Below, piece by piece: positions 22,416-29,705 of a stretch of DNA of 64,000 nucleotides (positions within the stretch are counted from its first letter, which is position 1; every line of letters starts with the position of its first letter). Origin of the DNA: Microbulbifer flavimaris (GTDB lineage Bacteria; Pseudomonadota; Gammaproteobacteria; Pseudomonadales; Cellvibrionaceae); NCBI RefSeq assembly GCF_001641755.2, contig NZ_LRFG02000003.1, positions 470,309 through 534,308 on the forward strand. Direction: 5' to 3'. The notes under the pieces were generated by a model, which saw nothing but the letters and a program-made list of their open reading frames with translations, was not told the DNA's origin and did not search any database. A program made the translations under genes and the position numbers.

Positions 22416-24865
22416 AAATGAATAAGCTCAGCATCGCGGTGGGTCTTGCCCTGGCTTCTGCAGGCGCACAGGCGGGTGGCCCCCTGTACATCCATGAACC
22501 GACCATGCAGCCCTACAAGTGGGATACTTCCAAAGGTGATATCCCCGTTTACACCGATGGTGGTCCCATGACACCCACTGCCGATGGCGGTGAGGCACAG
22601 GCGTTTACCGTCAATTACGATGGCACCGTATTCCTGAGTATCGACCAGGCCAACGCGGTGACTGCAAAAGCGGTCGCTGAGTGGTCCAACGTCGAAACCT
22701 CCACACTGCGTATGTCCATTCAGGGCACCATCGAAGAGCAGACTGGCATCGCCGACGTCAACGAAACCAACGTTGGGGAAATTTACGCGAAAGAAAACGG
22801 TTACGGGTTCTGGGTAAATTACGATACTGATGGACAGATTCTCGAGCAGTATTTCGGTGTGCCGAAAAACCAGGTGCTCGGCATCGCCTTCCCGGAGTGG
22901 GCAGATGAGGAAACGGGGGAAATCACCGAAGCCACCGCCCTGATGAATGGCTGGTTCGTTGACATCAAGGATACTGAAGGCGAGATGGTTGCCGGTGTAT
23001 TCACCCACGAGTTCGGCCACGCGTTGAATATGTCCCACTCCCAGGCTAATGGTCACTTCAGTTACATGGCTGCAAGCTATCGTCCCTATCATGACGGTGT
23101 GCCGGGATGCGACATCACCAACGTTTACAAGGGGTTCCCCAAGCCGGCGGAAGACACTATCGAAACCATGTTCCCGTTCATCAATGTGCGTGGCGAGGCG
23201 GGCCGTCAGCAGGCCACCATCAGCGTGCGCGATGACATCGTGAACATCTCTGACCTGTATCCGACTGAGGCCTACAAGTCCCAGTACGGCTCCATTACCG
23301 GCAAGCTGTACCTGAAAGATGGTGTCAGCGAGTACTCCGGTATCAACATGGTGGCCCGTAACATCGATAACCCGATGTACGATGTGATCACCCAGCAGTC
23401 TGGTAACCAGACTCAGGGCCTGGTAGGTCCGGACGGCACATTCACCATTAATGGCCTGCAGCCTGGTGCCCGCTACGTCCTCTACACCGATACTATCAAG
23501 GCTGGAGGCTACCCGACCGCACCTACCTCCATTGTCTCCCAGTCTGAATACTGGAACGACGGCGAGAGTACAAATCCTGCTGAGGACCCTGCCTGTAGCT
23601 TCACGCCGATTACCGTTCAGGCGGGCGAAACCAAGCGTACGGATATGTATTTCAATGGCTACGAAGACGGTATCCAGTACACGCCGCTGGTGCAGGCCTT
23701 CGTTACTGACCTGGCGAAAAATGGCAAAAAGGCCATGGGTATCGTCGGTAGTGGTATCCCGTTCGTTTATGACGCTGTGCAGAAGTCTTATTCACTCCAC
23801 CCCGATGTCGATGTACGCACTAACGCGGGGCAGATGAACAAGAATGCTACCAAGGCTGTGATTACTGCAGATCTGGATGGCAACGGAATACGTGAACCGG
23901 CGAAGTGGGACCTGGTCAGCAACAAGCTGGAACCGATGCAAGATTTGAACGGTAACAGCTGTGGCGGTAGCGGTACCCTGGGCACACAGGCCGCAGCTGT
24001 CTGGGACATGGACGACACCGGTGAAGTCATAGTCGGCCTTGGCTATAAAGATGTCGACGGTGATGGCTACTGCCAAAGGAGTGGTGCCGGCGAGATGGTG
24101 CCGGTGAAGTGGGATAAGCATGGCAATATCGAGGAGCTGCCCTACGACCTGCCCGGTTATGTGCAGTGGGTTCGTGCGGACCGTGTTTCCGGCAACGGTG
24201 AAGTCATCACAGGCTCCAGCACCTACAAGCAGGTGGCCTGGGTCGATGGAGAATTCCGCGATCTCTACAGCGAATTCGGTGCTAGAAACGGTACAGCAAT
24301 GACCAGAGATGGCGAGACTGTCGCCCTGGACACCCCTTCCGGTGTCACGCTCTGGAACACGGAAACTGAAGAGCTGCGCGACATCGGCGGCCTGAAGTGG
24401 TGTGAAGATCTGGACTACAACCACTTCTTCCTGGGTAACCTGTGTACCAACCCTCGCTACGGCGCCGAGTTTGTGCAGAACTACTTTGGTCCGATTCGTG
24501 TGATGCCCACGGACATGAATGAAGATGGTAGCGTGATCGTCGGTCGTGCCGGCTCCTTCTTCACCGGCTTTGTCGGCGCGGTGTATCTGGAAGGTATCGG
24601 CTGGATCAACACCCGCGACTTCTTCAACAAGCAGGGTGTGGTCGAGGCCTCACAGTTCCCGGTGGATAACCCGCTGGCCCTGAGTGGCGACGGCTCAGAA
24701 ATGATGGGTAACCTGGCAGGGGCCACCATCACTTTCGATATCGACATGGACACTGCCTTCGTCTGTAAGGACGGGCAGGACCGCGAAGTCAGCTTCCCGA
24801 AACAGCTGATTGCGGAAGTCCAGGGCGGTGCAGAGTTCGGTCGCTGTGCGCACCTGAACGACTGA
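22412..24865 (+). CDS. Secreted metzincin-like metalloprotease with HAF-type repeats
   Basis: An 817-residue product with a signal peptide (cleavage near residue 21). A zinc-binding motif HEFGHALNMSH at residues 199-209 fits the metzincin pattern HExxHxxxxxH (H199, E200, H203, H209), with Asn instead of the usual Gly at the eighth position. A beta-rich segment with Carboxypeptidase-regulatory-like features follows (YSGINMVARNIDN, DGTFTINGLQPGARYVLYTD). The C-terminal ~350 residues contain calcium-site-like DLDGNGI and DVDGDGYC and repeats of the 'AWVDGEFRDL' / 'LWNTETEELRDIGGL' type, as in the HAF extracellular repeat family. It is probably secreted or surface-exposed. It overlaps the preceding gene by four bases; an alternative start is the ATG at 22418. 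Confidence 0.8.
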   Translation: MKMNKLSIAVGLALASAGAQAGGPLYIHEPTMQPYKWDTSKGDIPVYTDGGPMTPTADGGEAQAFTVNYDGTVFLSIDQANAVTAKAVAEWSNVETSTLRMSIQGTIEEQTGIADVNETNVGEIYAKENGYGFWVNYDTDGQILEQYFGVPKNQVLGIAFPEWADEETGEITEATALMNGWFVDIKDTEGEMVAGVFTHEFGHALNMSHSQANGHFSYMAASYRPYHDGVPGCDITNVYKGFPKPAEDTIETMFPFINVRGEAGRQQATISVRDDIVNISDLYPTEAYKSQYGSITGKLYLKDGVSEYSGINMVARNIDNPMYDVITQQSGNQTQGLVGPDGTFTINGLQPGARYVLYTDTIKAGGYPTAPTSIVSQSEYWNDGESTNPAEDPACSFTPITVQAGETKRTDMYFNGYEDGIQYTPLVQAFVTDLAKNGKKAMGIVGSGIPFVYDAVQKSYSLHPDVDVRTNAGQMNKNATKAVITADLDGNGIREPAKWDLVSNKLEPMQDLNGNSCGGSGTLGTQAAAVWDMDDTGEVIVGLGYKDVDGDGYCQRSGAGEMVPVKWDKHGNIEELPYDLPGYVQWVRADRVSGNGEVITGSSTYKQVAWVDGEFRDLYSEFGARNGTAMTRDGETVALDTPSGVTLWNTETEELRDIGGLKWCEDLDYNHFFLGNLCTNPRYGAEFVQNYFGPIRVMPTDMNEDGSVIVGRAGSFFTGFVGAVYLEGIGWINTRDFFNKQGVVEASQFPVDNPLALSGDGSEMMGNLAGATITFDIDMDTAFVCKDGQDREVSFPKQLIAEVQGGAEFGRCAHLND

Positions 24866-24883
24866 TCCCCGTCTCTACTGACG

Positions 24884-24913
24884 AAAAAGCCCGCCAACTG
24901 GCGGGCTTTTTTT
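24884..24913 (+). terminator. Terminator after the metalloprotease-like gene
   Basis: A 12-bp stem (AAAAAGCCCGCC with GGCGGGCTTTTT) closes an AACT loop and is followed by two further T residues. It ends the two-gene secreted unit. Confidence 0.92.
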
Positions 24914-25040
24914 GTGCGTGTCAGAGGCGGTCCACCAGCATTTAGCCGTTTGCCTGATAGACTCCGTTCGGGACCGGAATGAAGAGAGTCAGGCTCTCGG
25001 TCCGGTTCCCATTTTATTGAGACCAGCATCGGAGTTTTCT

Positions 25041-26027
25041 GTGACGGCTAGTTCAAAACCCTGCATTGGAATTGCACTCGGTAGTGGCGCGTCGAAGGGT
25101 TTTGCCCATATCGGCGTGCTAAATGCGCTGGAAGAAATCGGCATCCGTCCGCAGGTGGTTGCCGGTTCTTCAATGGGAGCATTTGTCGGTTCTGCCTATG
25201 CGGCTGGATGTCTGGACAAACTGGAGGACTGGGTGAAGCTGCTCGATAACTGGCGGGTCTTCTCCCTGTTGGATATCAACTGGACGCTCAGCGGAGGAGT
25301 GCTCGGGGGAAAGAAACCCTTCCAGGCTTTCTTTGAGAACTTCGCCTACGAAAATATTGAAGATCTTCCTCTACCTTTCACGGCAGTGGCAACTGACCTG
25401 TACAGTGATCAGGAGGTCTGGCTGCAGCAGGGAAATCTGAGTGATGCAGTGAGTGCCTCCTGCTCAATTCCCGGTTTGCTATCACCAAAGCTGGTTGCGG
25501 GGCGCTGGTTGGTTGACGGTGCGGTGGTAAATCCGGTGCCGGTGGATGTGTGCCGGGCGATGGGCGCCACATGCGTCATAGCGGTAGATGTGACCGAGGA
25601 CGGAGCTTCCAACCGTGAACGCCGCGGCGGTGAAGTAAAGAACCTCGCCAGTGAACCAGGCCTCTCTGAAGAGGAACCGGGCGATACCGAGCAGGTTGTG
25701 ACCGATACAGACAGTGAGGATGAGGCGCCCCTGAACAACCTGTTCATGCAGGGTCGCGAGCAATTGTCACAGATTGGCCAGAGATTGCGAAAATCCGGGC
25801 CCTATGCCCCCGGAGTGCTGGATACCATGACTACGGCCATGGAAATACTGGAACGGCGGCACAAGCGATCCAGGCTGATGGGGTCTCCGCCGGATGTCAT
25901 GATCATGCCAAAGGTAGGTGGTATTGCCGGTTTGGAATTCTCCCGCGCTGCGGAGGCGGTCGATGCAGGCCGGGCTGAGGTGGAGCGCACACGCACCTGG
26001 CTCGAGGACATAGTGCCGCGTCTGTGA
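25041..26027 (+). CDS. Patatin-like phospholipase (RssA-like)
   Basis: A cytoplasmic or membrane-associated acyl hydrolase of the patatin family, 328 residues. Visible motifs are the oxyanion loop GSGASKG (residues 14-20), the nucleophile Ser44 in GSSMG, and the dyad Asp159 in VDGAVVNPVP. Overall order resembles E. coli RssA. The start is taken as GTG at 25041, with GGAG six bases upstream; an open frame continues further upstream but reads through the previous terminator. Odd feature: about 45 acidic, Ser-rich residues (roughly 189-235, including GLSEEEPGDTEQ and DTDSEDEAP) interrupt the domain and look disordered. The substrate is unknown. Confidence 0.88.
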   Translation: MTASSKPCIGIALGSGASKGFAHIGVLNALEEIGIRPQVVAGSSMGAFVGSAYAAGCLDKLEDWVKLLDNWRVFSLLDINWTLSGGVLGGKKPFQAFFENFAYENIEDLPLPFTAVATDLYSDQEVWLQQGNLSDAVSASCSIPGLLSPKLVAGRWLVDGAVVNPVPVDVCRAMGATCVIAVDVTEDGASNRERRGGEVKNLASEPGLSEEEPGDTEQVVTDTDSEDEAPLNNLFMQGREQLSQIGQRLRKSGPYAPGVLDTMTTAMEILERRHKRSRLMGSPPDVMIMPKVGGIAGLEFSRAAEAVDAGRAEVERTRTWLEDIVPRL

Positions 26028-26159
26028 GCCCGTGGCCGGGGTGTACAAGGGTCGGACCGCGGAGGCAGCGCAGCGCGGTGCTTCTGTGTTTGCTCTAAGC
26101 TTTTTGCAGAGCCGCCTTTCCCCCTTCGGGAGGTGGCTGGCAGGCACAGCGAGCGTCAA

Positions 26160-26957
26160 ATGCCAGAGACCGCACCGGACAACACCAAACCAAAAAGCGA
26201 TCGCCAGATACTGCAGGAGCAGATGGAGGCGAGTCAGCACGAGTACCAGCGTAACAACCTCTCACTTGCGCTGTCGTCAACCGCTGCCGGACTGGAGATA
26301 GGCTTCAGTTTCTTCCTGATAGCGGTGCTCTTCACCCAGTTCCACGAGCTGGTATCCACCTCCCTGCTGCACCTGATCCTGGCGATGAGCTATCCGGTGG
26401 GCTTTATTCTCGTGGTGATCGGCCGCAGCGATTTATTCACTGAACATACCACCCTCGCGATCCTGCCGGTGCTGGATCGCAAACACAGCATCCTGGACCT
26501 GATGCGGGTCTGGGGGCTGATTTACGGCGGCAATATGATTGGCGCGATGTTATTCAGCCTGATATTTGTCCGTTTTGCTGCGCTGAGTGAAAACGTGGAC
26601 AGCGCTGCATTCGGGTATTACAGCGCAAAAATGATGGTGGATGGTGGCAGTGGACTGTTCCTGGGGGCGATCTTTGCCGGCTGGCTCATGGGGCTGCTGG
26701 GCTGGGTGGTGGCCTCATCAACAGACACCATCGGTCGCATCATGGTGATCAGCCTGATTACCTTCGTCATCGGAATCGGCGGTCTCGCGCACTGTATCGC
26801 GGGCGCCGTTGCGGCCTTCTGCGCCTGGTTCGGTGGGGACAACGGCCTGACGGGTGGCGAGGTATTGCGCTTTCTCGGTATTGCCACTGTGGGTAACACC
26901 ATCGGCGGGGCAGTCTTTGTGGGGATGCTCAAGTACGGCTATATCTCCAACGATTAG
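26160..26957 (+). CDS. Formate/nitrite transporter (FNT) family channel
   Basis: A pentameric-channel family for small monovalent anions such as formate, nitrite or hydrosulfide. The 265-residue product has a hydrophilic N-terminus and about six membrane segments, starting near SLALSSTAAGLEIGFSFFLI. FNT-type helix breaks are seen in SYPVGFILVVIGRSDLFTEH and in GIGGLAHCIAGAVAAF. It most resembles the YfdC-like branch with an unknown substrate. The ATG at 26160 (MPETAPDN) is chosen; GTG at 26133 would add nine residues. No metabolic partner gene is adjacent. Confidence 0.85.
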   Translation: MPETAPDNTKPKSDRQILQEQMEASQHEYQRNNLSLALSSTAAGLEIGFSFFLIAVLFTQFHELVSTSLLHLILAMSYPVGFILVVIGRSDLFTEHTTLAILPVLDRKHSILDLMRVWGLIYGGNMIGAMLFSLIFVRFAALSENVDSAAFGYYSAKMMVDGGSGLFLGAIFAGWLMGLLGWVVASSTDTIGRIMVISLITFVIGIGGLAHCIAGAVAAFCAWFGGDNGLTGGEVLRFLGIATVGNTIGGAVFVGMLKYGYISND

Positions 26958-26974
26958 CCTGGGGGCGCTGCCGT

Positions 26975-27300
26975 TCAGCGGGAGTCAGCATCTGTCGTGA
27001 ACGCCACCTCGAAATTTCTTTTCTCGACGTAGTCTGCATGGGTGCTGTCAGGGTCTCGCGCCATTGATCCGCCGGGGCAAGCGGGCTCTGGCCCTGCCCT
27101 TGTTTCAACAGAATGCGGGCATGCAGGTAAATCGACTGCTCCGCCTTGTTGGAACTGAGAGACCAGTCTTCGACGGTGATATTTCGCATGGCCCCGGTGA
27201 AAGGAAGGTGACTCAACAGCTGGTTTTTGCGGCCGTGCAAACCCACCATCGAGGAAGATGGGTATGGTCCCGCCAGGTCGGGCGGATTAATAAAATGGCC
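26975..27300 (-). pseudogene. Possible frameshifted 3' remnant of an unidentified gene
   Basis: On the minus strand one frame reads continuously from the edge of the duplicated segment (27300) through PPDLAGPYPSS, MRNITVEDWSLSSNKAEQS and APADQWRETLTAPMQ. A neighbouring frame then gives a protein-like end, DSTHADYVEKRN then FEVAFTTDADSR, stopping at 26975-26977. A single shift near 27040 would join them. I recognise no family. It may be a decayed coding end brought next to the duplicated amidohydrolase tail, or simple open-frame noise. Confidence 0.25.
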
Positions 27301-27312
27301 AGCAGAAAAGAA

Positions 27313-27338
27313 AAACCCGCGGCCGGACCCGCGGGTTT
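27313..27338 (-). terminator. Terminator within repeat copy A
   Basis: AAACCCGCGG (27313-27322) pairs with CCGCGGGTTT (27329-27338). On the minus strand it is followed by a T-rich run. It was copied with the gene end and probably now terminates sulfatase transcription. Confidence 0.75.
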
Positions 27339-27363
27339 CAGGTGGATAGTCGATCTTATGGGA

Positions 27364-27432
27364 TCAGTGCACCCAGTGATGGCGCTCCATCCTTTCCTGT
27401 ACGGCCTCCGCGGTCGGTGCCGGCATGGCACT
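27364..27432 (-). pseudogene. 22-codon remnant of an amidohydrolase C-terminus
   Basis: Read on the minus strand, it gives SAMPAPTAEAVQ followed by ERMERHHWVH and a stop, identical to the end of the intact 1115-residue protein except for one Lys-to-Arg change. Upstream of 27432 the similarity stops abruptly, so this is the broken tail of a second gene copy. Confidence 0.85.
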
Positions 27433-27527
27433 ATTTACACCAGAAAGTGGAGCTTGAATAAATCAGCGCGCTTACGTTGTCTTCCAGTCGGTCCTCGGGC
27501 CCAAGTACCTTCCCATGTTGCTAGCTA

Positions 27528-29231
27528 TTACATGGTGGGCGTTTTCATCATAAATAGGAATTCCTGAACGGCGGCCTTTGTCTCCGGCCGCAGGTTGGTG
27601 ATGCCTTCATACGGCATACCGGTGGCGGGTCCCTCGCTGGGGTATTTTTGCTTGCGCGCCATGTGTCGCTGCACCATACGCACAAACTTGGCGCCGCCCC
27701 ATGCTCCGATCTCCGTTGAAACTGGCTTCTCTTCGCGGGTGTCGCGGAACAGGTCATAGAAATCCGCGAGAATCGCATTCTCAATTTTTCCGCCGGGTAT
27801 AGCCAGCTTGTACTGTTCCTTGATCACCGCCTCTAGTGCGTTAATGTTGTAAAGGAAGACGTAATCGCGGCGCCCATAGGTGTCACCGTTTAGCCAGAGT
27901 GCAGTCTGGTCGAGACCATCGATAATACGATCGCGTGGTATGTCGTCATGGGCGCCACCGATACGAGCGAGGGTGGTGAACAGGTCTGTCACATGCACGA
28001 TATCGCCAGTAACCGAATCCGCCTCGATCATGCCGGGCCAGCGGACAAACGCATCTACCCGCACACCGCCCTCGGTGGTGGATCCCTTGCCCCCGCGGAA
28101 AATCATCGGCGAGTAGCCTGACTGCGGCGAATATTTTGTGAAGTGACCGTTGTCCCCCATGATGATGACAATGGTGTTGTCGACAATGCCGAGCGCTTCC
28201 ACCTCTGTCATCATGTCGCCGATCCACTGGTCCACCAGTTTCATTTTCTCCACGTAGTTGCCGCCGTTCGGGGTGGTGTATTCATCGTAGGAAGTGCGTG
28301 GACCCGTGAGCGGGTATAGTGGCCAGTAGTTAAGGAAGAAAGGCTTGCCCTCCTTCGCCAGCTTGCGCAGCTGCTCCATAGCCTGAGCCTGGTAGCGGTA
28401 ATTCATCTCCTCGTATTTTTTCTCGGTCCAGCGCTCGCCGGGTTTAATGCCGACTTCTTTTACCGGTCGGTTGCGGGTTCCCTCGACGCCCAGCGCCATC
28501 GCCGAGGCGTCCGTGCGTAGCCAGCGGTCCATTGTGTAGCGGTCGTCGTAATTGTTGTCGCCGATACCGACAGACACCCCCTCGTTAGCCGCATCGTCGT
28601 GATAGATCGTAAGCTGACCCTGTTGGTGAATTGGGAAGGCCGCATAATCAAAGCCCTGATAATTGGGCCAGGCCTCCTTGATGTCTCCCATGTGCCATTT
28701 ACCGATGTGGGTAGTGTTGTAACCATTCGCAGAGAGAATCTCTGCCAGCGTGACTTCTTTGTCCGCGAGACCAAAGCCAGAGATGTCCACTGCGGTGTTT
28801 CCCATTCCATTACGATGAGGCTGGCGTCCAGTCATCATCGCCACCCGGGTTGGGGTGCATGAGGGCTCCGTATACATGCGCGCCATGCGCATACCCTCAC
28901 GGGCCACTTTGTTGATCGAGGGTGTCTCGTAGCCACGGATCATGTTCAGGGTACGGCTACCCAGATCGCCGAATCCAATATCGTCGATCAGGATGTAGAT
29001 AATATTCGGTGGCTTGCCACCATTGCTGCGCTTGAACTCGGTCAGCCGTTGGTCCAGCGCCTTGTCTTCCTCCGCCCAGCGTTCCCCGTTCTGTTGCTGC
29101 AAAACATAGAACTCGGCGTCATGGACGATGGGTTTGCCCGCGAGCGCCATGGAACTGAACAGTATCGCACCTAGTAGGCCGAGGCTCCTCGCTACTTGCC
29201 GGGATAGTACTGCGGGTTGTCGAGTGGACAT
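27528..29231 (-). CDS. Secreted arylsulfatase-type sulfatase
   Basis: A formylglycine-dependent sulfatase of 567 residues with an N-terminal signal peptide (cleavage near residue 32). Metal-binding Asp83-Asp84 lie in ILIDDIGFGDLG. The catalytic Cys125 is in SCTPTR, a CxPxR-type motif that a maturation enzyme must convert to formylglycine. Further motifs are THIGKWHMGD and IVIIMGDNGHFTKYSPQSG. It is predicted to act in the periplasm on sulfate esters of marine polysaccharides or small aryl sulfates; the exact substrate is unknown. The ATG at 29231 follows AGGAG. No maturation enzyme is encoded in the window. It lies between two copies of an amidohydrolase gene end, and a collapsed outer-membrane-protein gene is just upstream. 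Confidence 0.92.
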   Translation of the reverse strand: MSTRQPAVLSRQVARSLGLLGAILFSSMALAGKPIVHDAEFYVLQQQNGERWAEEDKALDQRLTEFKRSNGGKPPNIIYILIDDIGFGDLGSRTLNMIRGYETPSINKVAREGMRMARMYTEPSCTPTRVAMMTGRQPHRNGMGNTAVDISGFGLADKEVTLAEILSANGYNTTHIGKWHMGDIKEAWPNYQGFDYAAFPIHQQGQLTIYHDDAANEGVSVGIGDNNYDDRYTMDRWLRTDASAMALGVEGTRNRPVKEVGIKPGERWTEKKYEEMNYRYQAQAMEQLRKLAKEGKPFFLNYWPLYPLTGPRTSYDEYTTPNGGNYVEKMKLVDQWIGDMMTEVEALGIVDNTIVIIMGDNGHFTKYSPQSGYSPMIFRGGKGSTTEGGVRVDAFVRWPGMIEADSVTGDIVHVTDLFTTLARIGGAHDDIPRDRIIDGLDQTALWLNGDTYGRRDYVFLYNINALEAVIKEQYKLAIPGGKIENAILADFYDLFRDTREEKPVSTEIGAWGGAKFVRMVQRHMARKQKYPSEGPATGMPYEGITNLRPETKAAVQEFLFMMKTPTM

Positions 29232-29322
29232 GAAACGCTCCTGTTGGTTTGAGCTCTTCTTCGCACAAGGTGGCCCCGGTATCCGAATTTTTATTATCAG
29301 TAAAACTAGCTAGCTTTAGGGA

Positions 29323-29486
29323 TTATAAGTAGAAGTTTATGCCCAGCACCGGCCCCTGCAGGTCGCCGTCGAAGCCATATTGGCTAAGGCCCCGTCCCAG
29401 TCATCGGCAACAGCGGGAACGGCTGCAAGAGAGATGGCGGAGCCCAACGCGGTTGCAGCCAGAGTCAGTTTGCTGTTATTGCCCAT
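29323..29486 (-). pseudogene. Collapsed outer-membrane protein gene (signal peptide fused to C-terminal strand)
   Basis: On the minus strand, ATG at 29486 begins a clear signal peptide, MGNNSKLTLAATALGS then AISLAAVPAVADDWD. After about 35 codons the frame shifts, and the neighbouring frame gives GLSQYGFDGDLQGPVLG then INFYL and a stop at 29323-29325. That end resembles the last beta-strand of an outer-membrane barrel. The middle of the gene seems to be deleted, with a frameshift at the join. It lies between the amidohydrolase terminator and the sulfatase, so it was probably part of that locus. I cannot name the barrel family. Confidence 0.7.
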
Positions 29487-29575
29487 AGTGTCCCCGCTGC
29501 TCTTAAATCAATTTTAGAATTGGCCAGTTTTGTTATAGCAGTAGAAACCAACAGCATCGCTGGTCATGCGTTGTG

Positions 29576-29705
29576 AGCAGAAAAAAAACCCGCGGCCGGA
29601 GCCGCGGGTTTTAGATGGGTAGTCGATCTTATGGGATCAGTGCACCCAGTGATGGCGCTCCATCTTTTCCTGTACGGCCTCCGCGGTCGGTGCCGGCATG
29701 GCACT
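29576..29705 (-). repeat. Amidohydrolase gene end, repeat copy B (intact gene)
   Basis: The intact partner of the repeat at 27301-27432. It comprises the last codons of the amidohydrolase gene, its stop and its terminator. Confidence 0.9.
29585..29612 (-). terminator. Terminator of the amidohydrolase gene
   Basis: AAAACCCGCGGC pairs with GCCGCGGGTTTT across a CGGA loop. On the minus strand it is followed by eight T residues. It separates this gene from the downstream remnant and sulfatase. Confidence 0.9.

Larger units (their letters stand above)
27301..27432 (-). repeat. Duplicated 3' end of the amidohydrolase gene (copy A)
   Basis: This segment matches 29576-29705. From 27348 to 27432 the two copies differ at only one base; the terminator parts differ a little more. 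It carries the last 22 sense codons and stop of the amidohydrolase gene plus its terminator. The two direct copies flank the sulfatase gene, about 2.3 kb apart. Confidence 0.9.

Noticed and set aside
27064..27567. 167-codon plus-strand frame between the FNT channel and sulfatase
   Set aside because: It crosses the duplicated amidohydrolase tail and terminator and shows no protein-like features.
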